64,000 nt of DNA from Larix kaempferi (Eukaryota; Streptophyta; Pinopsida; Pinales; Pinaceae). This document shows, in pieces, positions 11,784-21,919 of this stretch. Numbering within the stretch: position 1 is the stretch's first letter; each line of letters opens with the position of its first letter. Position numbers and translations under genes: made by a program. The notes under the pieces were generated by a model. The model was not told the origin of the DNA. It saw only the letters and a program-made list of their open reading frames with translations, and made no database searches. The DNA lies in assembly GCA_027924585.1 (NCBI GenBank), contig BSBM01000865.1:682001-746000 (forward strand). The letters run 5' to 3'.

Positions 11784-12210
11784 TCAGTGATATCTATAAC
11801 TTTTGAAGTTGAAATAGAAATGCAAGATACCCCATCCAAAAGTGAATTTGAATCTCTTTTTATGTGAATATTCCCATTCTTTATTGACAATGTGAAAATA
11901 AATGTCTTCATATGGGGGTCCAGCATGAAATCTTATCAAGCATGTTTCACTATTTCTTACATACTTCCCAATCACTCCCATTTCCTTCATAGAGAGTGTC
12001 CTCTCCTGATTTGTTAGTTCAATGCTATCCTCAATGGTGCTGGGCCCTGCAGCAACTTCCTGCAACCTCTGTTGTTTCTCTTCTAATACAACAACCCGTC
12101 TTCTTTCCAATTCTGCCTTGTCAGCTTCTGGGTCTAGACCTTCTTCTCCTTCAAAATCATGAAACAATTCTGGTGAAAATGATACAGGTTCTTCTTCTAC
12201 CTTCTTCCGG
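11784..12210 (-). pseudogene. Cactin-like pseudogene (C-terminal part, internally deleted)
   Basis: The minus-strand frame has two blocks that match conserved parts of Cactin, a nuclear splicing-associated protein. One is an acidic/coiled block containing DPEADKAELERRRVVVLEEK and QQRLQE. The other is the C-terminal signature AGPPYEDIYFHIVNKEWEYS followed by HKKRFKFTFGWGILHFYFNF, ending KSYRYH and a stop at 11784. In the family the protein ends in an RYRYRR-like tail, so the end is nearly in place. The conserved segment that normally lies between the blocks (about 70-100 residues) is missing. The frame has no ATG start. No intron is visible inside it, so a processed pseudogene is plausible. 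Assignment rests on recalled family motifs. Confidence 0.72.
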
Positions 12211-12418
12211 TAGGGTAAAATTCGATTTATTTTTCCTAATAATGTGTAATTCTAGCATATAAGAATGATTTGTATACATTTCATTTACCTTTTCAAGGTC
12301 ATTTGATGGCTTATTATACAATGTGACTTGTCAGACCAAGTCTTTTTGTTCAAATAATTTCCATAAATGGAATGAACATTAACTCATTTCTTTTTGGACG
12401 AATGCGTATATCCATCCA
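12206..12418. repeat. Direct repeat copy 1 (about 213 bp)
   Basis: Matches 12876-13090 with small differences. It starts TTCCGGTAGGGT and ends after CGTATAT. It does not have TG...CA ends, so it does not look like an LTR. The pair brackets about 450 bases. Confidence 0.8.
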
Positions 12419-12875
12419 TGTTCTACTCCAAGACCTTAATTCACACGGTTTGGATTGCATCACAAATGGGTTGGTTGAAGAATTTGTTGTTCAACATGTT
12501 TTAGTAGACAATTACAGGCTTGTATCAAGCCTGTAGAATCTCAAGTTTCTATGTTTTTTAAATATTTCAGTAAAATCCCGGAGATGAACAGATTGTTGGT
12601 AAAATGGAATGTCTCATGTATGGGGAAGGGAATCCTGAAAATGAACAGAACCTTTATACTATCTTCGATTCACCCCTCCCGGTATAAGCAAACTTTCAGT
12701 TCTATTTGGAATTTTTCTTTTCAAGTTGCAGATATAATGATTTCTTCCAACAAAGTTATATCTTTAAAATCCATTGAGGATCTGTATTTGCATGATTAGA
12801 AGGATTGGATCTCGGTTTTATCCCCTGCTTATGTGGTTTTCTATTCAATGTCTTCTCTGAATCTACACAAGTATT
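12419..12875. other. Spacer between the direct repeats
   Basis: No recognised gene. A short perfect hairpin (ACAGGCTTG / CAAGCCTGT) lies near 12512-12533. Confidence 0.4.
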
Positions 12876-13090
12876 GTTCCGGTAGGGTTAAATTCAATAT
12901 ATTTTTCCTAATAATGTGTATAAATTCTAGCATATAAGAATTATTTGTATACATTTCAATTAGCTTTTCAAGGTCATTTCATGGCTTATTATATAACGCG
13001 AGCTGTCAAACCAAGCCTTTTTGTTCAAATAATTTCCATAAATGGAATGACCGTTAACTCATTTCTTTTTGGATGAATGGGTATATGTTG
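12876..13090. repeat. Direct repeat copy 2 (about 215 bp)
   Basis: Second copy of the repeat at 12206-12418. Copia B inserted 37 bases to its right. Confidence 0.8.
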
Positions 13091-13127
13091 ATTTGACCCC
13101 ATCAACTGTCGTTACCTCTAGCCTTTT

Positions 13128-13843
13128 TGTTGGAATATTCTCACCATCATTTTTTATATTTGCATGCTTGCATGCATTCTGCATGCCTCCAGTCATCAGT
13201 ATGGAAGTCTCCCCAGCACCTAGAGCCTATGCTCATCCCCCTAGCGCCTGTTTTTATCCCTCAGGATCCCTCCTACCTACCTAGTGCACCTTATTTTCCT
13301 CACCAGGAAGACTAATGCGCCCTATTACACTACTTGGATCACTAATAGTCAATTGAAACATTTATTGACTAGTTTATTTATTTATTACTCAGTTTAACTG
13401 CCTGTAGCTCCCAGTTGTCTATATCGGAGTGCCACTTGACCTACTGACAACCTCATCATCCTCATGAGCCCTCCTTGGAGTCTCCATCCCATGATTTGTG
13501 CTCACATGACTCAGCGAGAATCAGTTAGACTCATTTGATTGACCTTTGACCATTTGTGACTACTGCCACTAGTTGAATGATGTCTCCAATGCTATCCAAG
13601 ACACACATTGAGGAGAATTCAAATGAACTTAGTGAAATTTGAATCCATTTTGATTGTATTCAGTTATTATTCACTATTCAAAGTATGAGCTTACAGCTGA
13701 TGTATGATACAATAATTTTTTCCATTTCCTGTGTTAATGAGTGATTATTGATTCAACAATTCTTCTTCTCTTCTCTGCTATTATTGAGTGATTTTTAGTG
13801 AGGTTTTATCCCGCTATGTAATCTACTCCTGTAAATTATCACA
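13128..13843 (+). repeat. Copia B 5' LTR
   Basis: 716 bp, TGTTGGAATATT...AATTATCACA. It aligns with 17570-18274 (705 bp) with several percent substitutions and a few indels. Confidence 0.95.
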
Positions 13844-13855
13844 TGGTATCAGAGC
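13844..13855 (+). other. Copia B primer-binding site (tRNA-iMet)
   Basis: TGGTATCAGAGC with no spacer after the LTR. Confidence 0.95.
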
Positions 13856-14152
13856 TGGAGTTAGCGCTTCAAAATGCAGTAGTAGCAGTTTCAACAATTC
13901 TTTGAGCAACTGTCTTTCATTGAGCACCAAAAGCCTCTAGATTTCCACAGCAATTCCTGGTGCAATTGTCTTGAATTCATTAGAGCAATCCAATGAGGTC
14001 TAGCTAGGTGTGAAGGATACAATCACATGTTATCATTGTCCTAAGGCAGTGTTCAATTCAAATTGCAGCATATCTCCATTTACAATTCTCATTGTTTTGC
14101 AGGTTATCTCTATCATTCGAAGTCACCTTCAATTCGACTTCAACAACTACCA

Positions 14153-15540
14153 ATGGATCTAAAAATGAATTCATTCAACTAATTCAAATGGAAGGCCAAG
14201 ATGGACATCTTCATGAAGTCCAAGAGCCTCTCTAGAGTCTTGAATGGGACTCCAGTCGAACCCAGTGGTGCAATAGAGAAATCCAAGTGCTTAGACAAAC
14301 TTGATGAAGCAGTAGGACCGCTGCTCCTCAGCATTTCTGAAGACCTTCATTTTCATGTCATAGATCTAGCAGCTCCAAAAGAGGTTTGGGACAAGCTGGA
14401 ATCTCTTCTTGGACAAAAAGATGACTCGAAAGGTCATAAATTGGGAAATGAGCTCATCTCCTTGAGCCCAAGCAGTTTCGAAACCATCATTGAGTTTCTC
14501 AATAAGTTCAAAAACTTGATTTTATAGTTGAAGAGATATGGGATAGAGAAGGAAGAGAAGAAACTCATCCTTTCCATACTACCAAAACTAGGCCCTGACT
14601 ACCCAGTATTTGTCTCCACATTTCAGTTAGCGAAGCTATCCATCCCAAAATGGAAGTTTCCCACTCTTGAAGACTTCATCTAGTCTCTCACACTTGAGGA
14701 GGAGAAGTTAGTCCATATGGAAATGATAAAACCCAAATTGGATTCATCTCTTCTAGCCACTGAGATGGATAGAGCAGATGGATAGGGTAAGCACAAAGAA
14801 TTTGACAGAAAGCCGAATGAGTAGAAGCAGAAGGAGGTTCCAAGTCAGTTAGATGGAGTTTCAAATCCTAAGAAATACAAGCAAACTCAGAAGGGGAAAT
14901 CCAAATACACATACTGCAATAGAGGATTCCATCCCGAGAGTTCATGTATGAAGAAGACCATATATCTCATGGCTTCACTTCTAGAAAATAATAACCTTCC
15001 AGTACCTGCATGTCCTAGAAAGAAAGAAGGTGAACCATCAAGATCAGAGGACAAAGAGAGATGCCATGCCCTCATGGAAGGTGCTACAACACAATCCTCC
15101 TTCATCATAGATTCAGGAGCATCAAGACACATGTCTTCCTCCAAAGATCTCTTCACTGGTTTTGAATAAACTGTTGGACCATCCATCATGTTGGGGAATG
15201 ATTATGAGGTCTCCTTTGAGGGGATTGGAAGAACCAAACTTGATCATGGGTACTTCTCAGATGTGATCTAAGTCCCCACACTCACTGCAAATCTACTTTC
15301 AGTATACCAAATGACCCATACTGGAGAGCCCAAGAGGGTGATCTTCTCCCCAAATGAGTTCAAAATCCAAGACATGGTATCAGGATCTACCATTGCAAAA
15401 GATGTTGCAAACCACAAGTCGAAACTCTATGAGTTCTCCCATTTTCTAGCTCTCTCTAAATAGTCTTCTCTTCATACTCATGCAAATGAAGAGAGTAGGC
15501 TATGGCATCAAAGATTTGGGTATCTCAAATATCAATACTT
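14153..15540 (+). pseudogene. Copia B gag and protease
   Basis: The frame starts at ATG 14153 (MDLKMNSFN) and continues in one frame through gag, with KEVWDKLESLLGQKD of the UBN2 gag family. The zinc knuckle reads YTYCNRGFHPESSC, where the first Cys has become Tyr. The protease reads FIIDSGASRHMSSSKDLFTG with an intact DSG. About eight in-frame stops, but no frameshift, interrupt it from 14153 to about 16010. The GAG-pre-integrase motif RLWHQRFGYLKY follows at about 15500. Confidence 0.88.
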
Positions 15541-16075
15541 GCAAGACATGCATACTAAAGAGATAGTTGAAGGGATTCCCAATATCAAGTTTTCCCAAGG
15601 CACTTGCAAAGGTTTCTTGAATGGAAAAGGTCCAGCAAAGAAGGTTGGGAAAAAGAATATTCGGAAGGTAGAGCGAATGCTAGATCTAGATCCACAAGAA
15701 CCTGCAGATCTAGCACCTAAGGTTCAAACTCCTATTGTAAAATGGGCCACCACTACTGCCACATCCACCAGTGATGTTGTTGGAGATCCACCATCTTCAA
15801 GAACAAACAGATATGATATTCTCTCTCCCACAGATCCATTTCTAGCTGAGAGATGCTTTCTCATGATTGGATCAGATCCAAAGACATTCTTTGAACACTA
15901 CCAAGATCCAAGATGGGTAGCAACTATGGATGAAGAGTATGAGTCTCTTCAAAGAAATGAAACTTGGGAGCTTGTTTTTCTCCCTCCTAGGACAAAGCTT
16001 GTTCAATGCAAGGGTGGGTTTATAGAACTAAGATGGAATTTGATTGGGTCACTAGAAAATACAAGGCTCGACTAG
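15495..16075 (+). pseudogene. Copia B fusion of integrase zinc region to reverse transcriptase leader
   Basis: The uninterrupted frame 15539-16075 reads the pre-integrase zinc region (LWHQRFGYLKYQYLQDMH, GTCKGFLNGK). It then passes at about 15630 directly into linker sequence (GPAKKVGKKNIRKVE) and the start of the reverse transcriptase (DPRWVATMDEEYESLQRNET, WELVFLPP). All of the integrase core with its D, D and E residues is absent, yet the frame is kept. The second Cys of the CXXC pair is also lost. A frameshift near 16010 ends this frame. Confidence 0.85.
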
Positions 16076-17330
16076 TTGCAAAGGGTTACTCCCAAGTCCA
16101 TGGGATTGACTGCTCAGAGACATTCGCTCCTATTGCTAAGATGGATTCCATCCGTCTTGTTCTTGCTCTTTCTGCATCCAAGCACTGGGAAGTGCATCAC
16201 ATGGATTTCAAGAGTGCTTTCCTTCATGGATATCTAGAGGAGGAGATCTACATGAAGCAACCTAAGGGGTATGTTGAAGACTCTTCACTGGTATGAAAAT
16301 TGAGGAAGTCCTTGTATGGACTCAAGAAATCTCCCCGAGCTTGGTATGCAAAAATGGACTCCTTCCTTCTGTCACAAAATTTCATGAGATGCAAATCTAA
16401 TTCAAATGTCTATATGAGACATGAAGGTGACTCTCTACTTCTGATTGTTCTATATGTTGATGATCTATTGATTTCAAGGAGAAACACTTCATGCATCAGA
16501 TCTATAAAAATAACTTTGCACAACTCCTTGTCCATGCTAGATCTTGGATTGTTGAGATAGTTTCTTGGTCTTGAAATCACTCATAGTGATTCACGAATCA
16601 AGGTTGCACAGTCCAAGTATATTTCAGATTTGCTTGATAGGTTCCATATGAGCAAATGCAAACTAGCAACATTTCCATTTCTTTCAGGGATAGGCCTTAA
16701 GGATGGTTCTTCCACACCTCTAGTGGATAGTACACTGTATCAACAGTTGGTTGGGAGTTTATTGTTTCTTACACACACTCGACCCGATCTTTCCTATGAA
16801 TTCAGTGCTGTCTCCAGATACATGTAAGAGCCTCATGAGCTTCACTGGAAGGCAGCAAAGAGGATATTTCATTACTTGCAAGGGAAAAATACCTATGGTA
16901 TTCACTATGCAGCCGGGTCTCCTCTGAACCTTGTTGGCTATACTGAATTAGATTGGGCTGGAGACATCTCAGATCGAAAGTCAACATCTAGTTTTTTTTT
17001 CATGATTGGATCTAGACCTATATGTTGCTCAAGCAAAAAGCAGATTGTTTTACTCTCTCTTCAGCAGAGGACGAGTATAGAGGTGCATTCAATGCAGCCA
17101 CACAGTGCATATGGTTGTGGGGCATCCTGTCAGATTTTGGGATTCGATTCAGTACTCCACCAGTCATCTATTGTGACAATCAGAGTGCTATCAGTATTTA
17201 TACAGATCCAGTTCTAAGACAAAGAACCAAACATATCGACATACACATGCATTACATCCGAGGATTGGTGCATGATCGGACCATCTCATTGCTCTACCTT
17301 CTGATGGAAGAGTAGATTGCAGACATCTTC
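16006..17330 (+). pseudogene. Copia B reverse transcriptase and RNase H
   Basis: Reads [59 protein letters not shown], the intact catalytic box LYVDDLLIS, then LVGSLLFLTHTRPDLSYE. The RNase H part has DRKSTSS, a frameshift near 17020, SSAEDEYRGAF and CDNQSAISI, and ends with ADIFTKTF in a third frame. In-frame stops occur at about 16296, 16558 and 16825. Confidence 0.92.
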
Positions 17331-17420
17331 ACTAAGACCTTCTCAGTGAAGAAGTACACTTACCTTAGAAATCTTCTTAGGGTGAGTGATATACATGATT
17401 GATTATCCTACCACAATCTA

Positions 17421-17435
17421 TCTTGAGGGGGGGAT
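17421..17435 (+). other. Internal polypurine tract of Copia B
   Basis: TTGAGGGGGGGA lies about 140 bases before the 3' LTR, after the RNase H stop. A shorter run, GCGAAGGGG (17561-17569), directly abuts the LTR and is the positional polypurine tract. Confidence 0.65.
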
Positions 17436-17569
17436 TTCTTCCCACTGGGTTTTCCCTCTTTCCTCACTTTATTATTTGGATTGTTGTACGGGGTGACCTT
17501 TGCTCTTAGTCACTAGGGCCCTACCATTAGTTCTTTCAGTTGGTTCCTCATGTTTATCTTGCGAAGGGG

Positions 17570-18274
17570 TGTTGGAATATTCTCACCATCATTTTTATAT
17601 TTGCATGCCTGCATGCATTCTACATGCATCCATTCATCAGTATGGAAGTCTCCCCAGCACCTAGAGCCTATCTTCAGACCCCTAGAGCCCATTTTTATCC
17701 CTCAGGATCCCTTCTACCTACCTAGTGCACCTTTGTTTCCTCACTAGGAAGACTAATGTGCCCTACTACACTACTTGGATCACTAACAATCAATTGCAGC
17801 ATTTATGGACTAGTTTATTCATTTATTGCTTAGTTTAACTGTCTGTCGCTCCCATTTGTCTATATCGGAGTGCCACTTGATCTACTAACAACCTCATCAG
17901 CCTCATGCACCCTCCTTGGAGTCTCCATCCCATGATTTGTGCTCACATGACTCAGTTAGACTCATTTAACTGACCTTTGACCATTTGTGACTATCACCAC
18001 TGGTTGGATGATGTCTCCAATGCTATCCAAGCCACACATTGAGGATAATTTGAATGACCTTAGTGGCATTCGAATCCATTTTGATTGTATTCAGTTATTA
18101 TTCACTATTCACAATGCCACCTTACAGCTGATGTATGATACAATAGTTTTTGCCATTTCTTATGTTAATGAGTGATTATTGATTCAACAGTTCTTATTCT
18201 CTTCTCTGGTATTCTTGAGTGATTTTTAGTGAGGTTTTCTCCAGCTATGTGATCTACTCCTGTAAATTATCACA
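17570..18274 (+). repeat. Copia B 3' LTR
   Basis: 705 bp, partner of 13128-13843. The right flank begins with the CTTTT target duplication. Confidence 0.95.
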
Positions 18275-18395
18275 CTTTTCTCCCATGTCTGAACAATTAT
18301 ATTTATACCCGATTTGAAAGCTGTCTTTATTTGTTATGCATAAGTTTGCACGAAATACCAATTTGGGTTAAAGAATACTAGTTTGATCACCTAAC

Positions 18396-20953
18396 TTGGT
18401 TTCAGCAGAACAAGTTTTAGTTGGCATGGTTGTTGCACGCAGGGAGGAGCCATATTCCATTGAATTGTTGGATGAAGATCCCTCTAGTAAAAATATTTTT
18501 CAACAAATTGGATTGTATGTGTTTTTTAGTAAATTCCGAGGGCACAACAAAGATGTTACCAAGGAATTTGCTCTTAATTTCGATGGAGCTTGTTCTAACA
18601 TTCAGGGGTTTTTGCTTCCAGTTTCATAAATGTCCATTGCTCTCACTGCAGGCTTACCACAAATAGGGGAAATATGGTTTAAAGATGGTCGTTTGAAAAA
18701 CCTTGACTCTTGGAAACAATTCATGAAAGTGGCTAATTCTAGTATTCATTGGAAGAAAGGAGTTGGATGCAACTATTTCACTGTTGAATGGGGTAATGCC
18801 ATTTTTTTTTTGTATAAATATTTGACTTGTGAAGGACGATATAACCTTATCTTTCTTTATCATATTTGGCTTCTCCTTCACATTAAAGGAGAAGAATTGA
18901 TGAACATTCCATACTTTTGTGGAAGAGCCTGTCTAAAATGGCTTAAATTGCCCAAAAGCGGCGTGATTAATGACTCAGTAATAGCTTGTATCATTATGGA
19001 TTAATTAAGTTGTTGATCGTGGAGGAATTACAAAAGAGAAACCTAACATGGGAACATTTTTTAGTGGAAAAAGGGTTTCAAGAGCAGGTTAATGATGATC
19101 CTCAAGATTCTATATCACCCCCTCCAACAGTTCAGACAGAATTTGATCCAACACCAGCATTTTATGAACCAATTCAAACCCAACCATCTCTTAAGAGTCC
19201 TAGAGATGATGAAGAGGTTAATAAAATTTCAGGCATAGTGAGAAGAATATCTGCAAGGTTAGAAGGCATTTCTGAACAAGGTATTGAAAAAGTTAGAATA
19301 TATGAAGATATGTTATCCACAATACCCAAATGTCGAAGAACTCGTTATACAAAGAGACAAAATTTAGAGTCAACACCCCAACCATAATTGGAAGCTACTC
19401 AGTTTCAAGACCAAGCTCAGAGGGAAGAAGACGAATCTAATCAAGTGGTAAGGATTGATTCTCCTGGTTTAATTTCAAGTAAGTTACAGAAGAGGATTAA
19501 GAAACTTAAGAAGCAAGTTCATGAATTTCAAGTTTTGGATAGATATGTTAAAAATGAAAATGAAAAGTTAAGAAAGAGGAGTAGACAATTACAAAGAAAG
19601 AATGATGCTCTTAAGAAAACACTGAAAATTTTGATCAGTCAGGTTCACCAATAGAGCCAACAAAACAAAGTGTTGAGGAAACATAATAATTTTCTTAGAG
19701 ATAAATCAATACTAAAGGAATCAGTACCACTGGCTAAGGATAATACAAGTTTGGAATTATTGGCTACAACAATTGCAAAAAAAAACTTCCTTCTTCCTCT
19801 AAAAGTTCTGAAGATAAAGAAAAAGTTACAAAAGTTCTCTATGAGTTTTTTAATCAAATTCTTTATGATGTCTAGACTAATAACCTGGATTTAGCATCAA
19901 CTTAAGTAAATATTGTTAAATGGACTGGAAGAAATGATGAATTATATGAATCGAGCCTTATTTATCAGCAACGATATAAATTTGAAGTACAACATATGCA
20001 GGAAACTTGGTTTTCTGCTTACATGGTTCAAGAACAAAAGTGGAAGTCCAAAATACAGTCTTTACAACAGCAATTAATGATTAAAGAAGAATCCAAAGAG
20101 GCAAATGTTTCAATTTGTTGAGCAAGCCATTTCTTGTAGAAGTCCTGCTAGAATTTCTTTGATGTACATGCATGAACAATGGGTAGGCCTTTAGATGATG
20201 AGATTGAATAATAACAAAAAGTTCATGATAGGAAATGTTGATGACTTTGTGGATATTTATAATGACCTCTCTACAAGGGAAAAGGATTTGTTGTGTGAAC
20301 TTTATCATTTTAAATTCTTTCTAGAACATGAATTGGAATGGAATCCCAATCTTGTAGTAGGAGATATTCAGTTACAAGCCTTTTCATCTTTTATTCAGAA
20401 TCAAATTAAGTGGGTAATAGGGATGGAATTATTTTATAAGTTGGAATTCTAGTCTGAACTTCACGTCAGAGGAGCGAATACAGATCCTGAAGTAGCCTTT
20501 TCTAGTCACAGTGAATTCCTCAGGGACCCTATGAGGGTGAAAAAATTTAGAATGAATCAGAGAGCATCGTTACATAGTTTTGAAGAACTTATATATTGTG
20601 GGACTTTGGCCTCTTTGCAAGCCTTAGAGACCCATTGGAATTTGCTTCCTCCAATACTCAAACAACAGGACCCCATAGAATACCCCTTTTTCCAGGTTTC
20701 CTTTTCAAGAAAAAGTTTTTATGTGAATTCTCTACGAAGAAATGGTAATCAATGGCTTGGGTTAAGGTTCCATTTTCTTTTGCTCTGGTGTAGAAAAAAT
20801 GAGTATGGAGTTACTGAGAAGTGGTATGATTTTGCAGAGAAATATTCATGGATGGAAGTGGATCGTCATTTAGGATTTCGAGAAAGAAATGAAGTAAGTC
20901 ACCAATCTTACAGTTGGACCAAGCTACGTTATAATTTACTACGGGGGGAATAA
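18396..20953 (+). pseudogene. Long broken gene with plant-mobile-domain-like start and coiled coil
   Basis: A decayed reading frame of about 2.5 kb. The first part (18396-19004, one frame, one internal stop at 18627-18629) reads VTKEFALNFDGACSNIQGF, ALTAGLPQIGEIWFKDGR, WKKGVGCNYFTVEWG and CEGRYNLIFLYHIWLLLH. This resembles plant-mobile-domain-like ORFs carried by plant retroelements. A shift near 18990 leads into a frame with TWEHFLVEKGF, an acidic linker, then basic coiled coil (KLQKRIKKLKKQVHEFQVLD and more). The C-terminal block around 20230-20950 includes HFKFFLEHELEWNPN and QIKWVIGMELFYKLEF. Stops lie at 19385, 19652 and 19892, with more after. The family is not identified with certainty. 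No LTR partner is visible. Confidence 0.6.
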
Positions 20954-21914
20954 GTTGCATAGGGACATGCAACAACTTCCTTCTAGGGAAGATGTTTGGT
21001 GCTTGAATTGTCTATGTTTTAACCCCTATTTTGACCCTTTTTGTGTCCTCTGAAATGTCCTTTAACCTCTTGTATCATTATTTACCTTTCTTTTGACATC
21101 AACGATCAAGGCTCATTGTAACTTTTTTAATCACTTTTAAATCTATTATGCTTATTATGCTATAGAAATGTTCATTGTAACTTTGCAATCACTTTTAGAA
21201 ATCTATTATGCTTATTATGTTTATTTCTTTTATTAACATATTTGCACTAATCCAACATGATTCCTGATTGCTCACACACAGATATGTGTTTTATATTCTC
21301 CTTCTAAGAAAGTAGAACCCATAAAGATTCTACCTAGACTCACAATTAATTCATTCCATGGAGCCCTTCAATGCATAGTTTTCAACAACACGCCTCTTCA
21401 TACTGAGCATAGTTCCAATTTAGTCAACAGTCAACCTTGGATCTTAATTCAACCTTGAAATTAAAATGTATCCCAACACAAAGTAACAAAATTATCATAT
21501 AGAGGATTCAATTCATACCATCGAATTCAATCTCCACTCTTCAAGAAACTTTTACGATCCTCCTTACAAGGATATAATATTCCTGTAGCTACATATCACT
21601 GAAGGCAATCAAATATGAACTCTTGTCCACGTATAATATTTAATCTCATGATTAATACAAGGGATTATTGAACATATATGCGCAGGGTTGTTGCTCACTT
21701 TCTGTTATAAACATCAAACAAGAAGTGTTCATAATCTACCATTATGCCCAAACATTATTTCCAGTATTTGAAGTCGTTGCAATCCTTAAACACCTTCACA
21801 CAAATCTAGACAATTTCAATCTATAGCTCATACTTGAATCATGTACAAATTCAATTGAACCATCATCTACATTCATTCACACAACTTTATTGTTCTTCCT
21901 ACTATAGTTAGAGC
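20954..21914. other. Non-coding AT-rich stretch
   Basis: No gene or RNA recognised. It is the pre-insertion flank of the Gypsy element that follows. Confidence 0.5.
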
Positions 21915-21919
21915 ACAAG

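Larger units (their letters stand above)
13128..18274 (+). mobile_element. Ty1/Copia LTR retrotransposon B, integrase-deleted
   Basis: The LTRs are 13128-13843 and 17570-18274 (TGTTGGAATATT...TTATCACA). The target duplication CTTTT is perfect at 13123-13127 and 18275-18279. A TGGTATCAGAGC primer-binding site abuts the left LTR. Gag, protease, the start of integrase, reverse transcriptase and RNase H occur in Copia order, but the internal region is only 3,726 bp because the integrase catalytic core is missing. Numerous stops and at least two frameshifts show that it no longer codes for a working polyprotein. Confidence 0.95.

Noticed and set aside
12206-13090. Paired 215-bp repeats as LTRs of a small element
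   Set aside because: Ends are not TG...CA, there is no primer-binding site or purine tract, and no target duplication.
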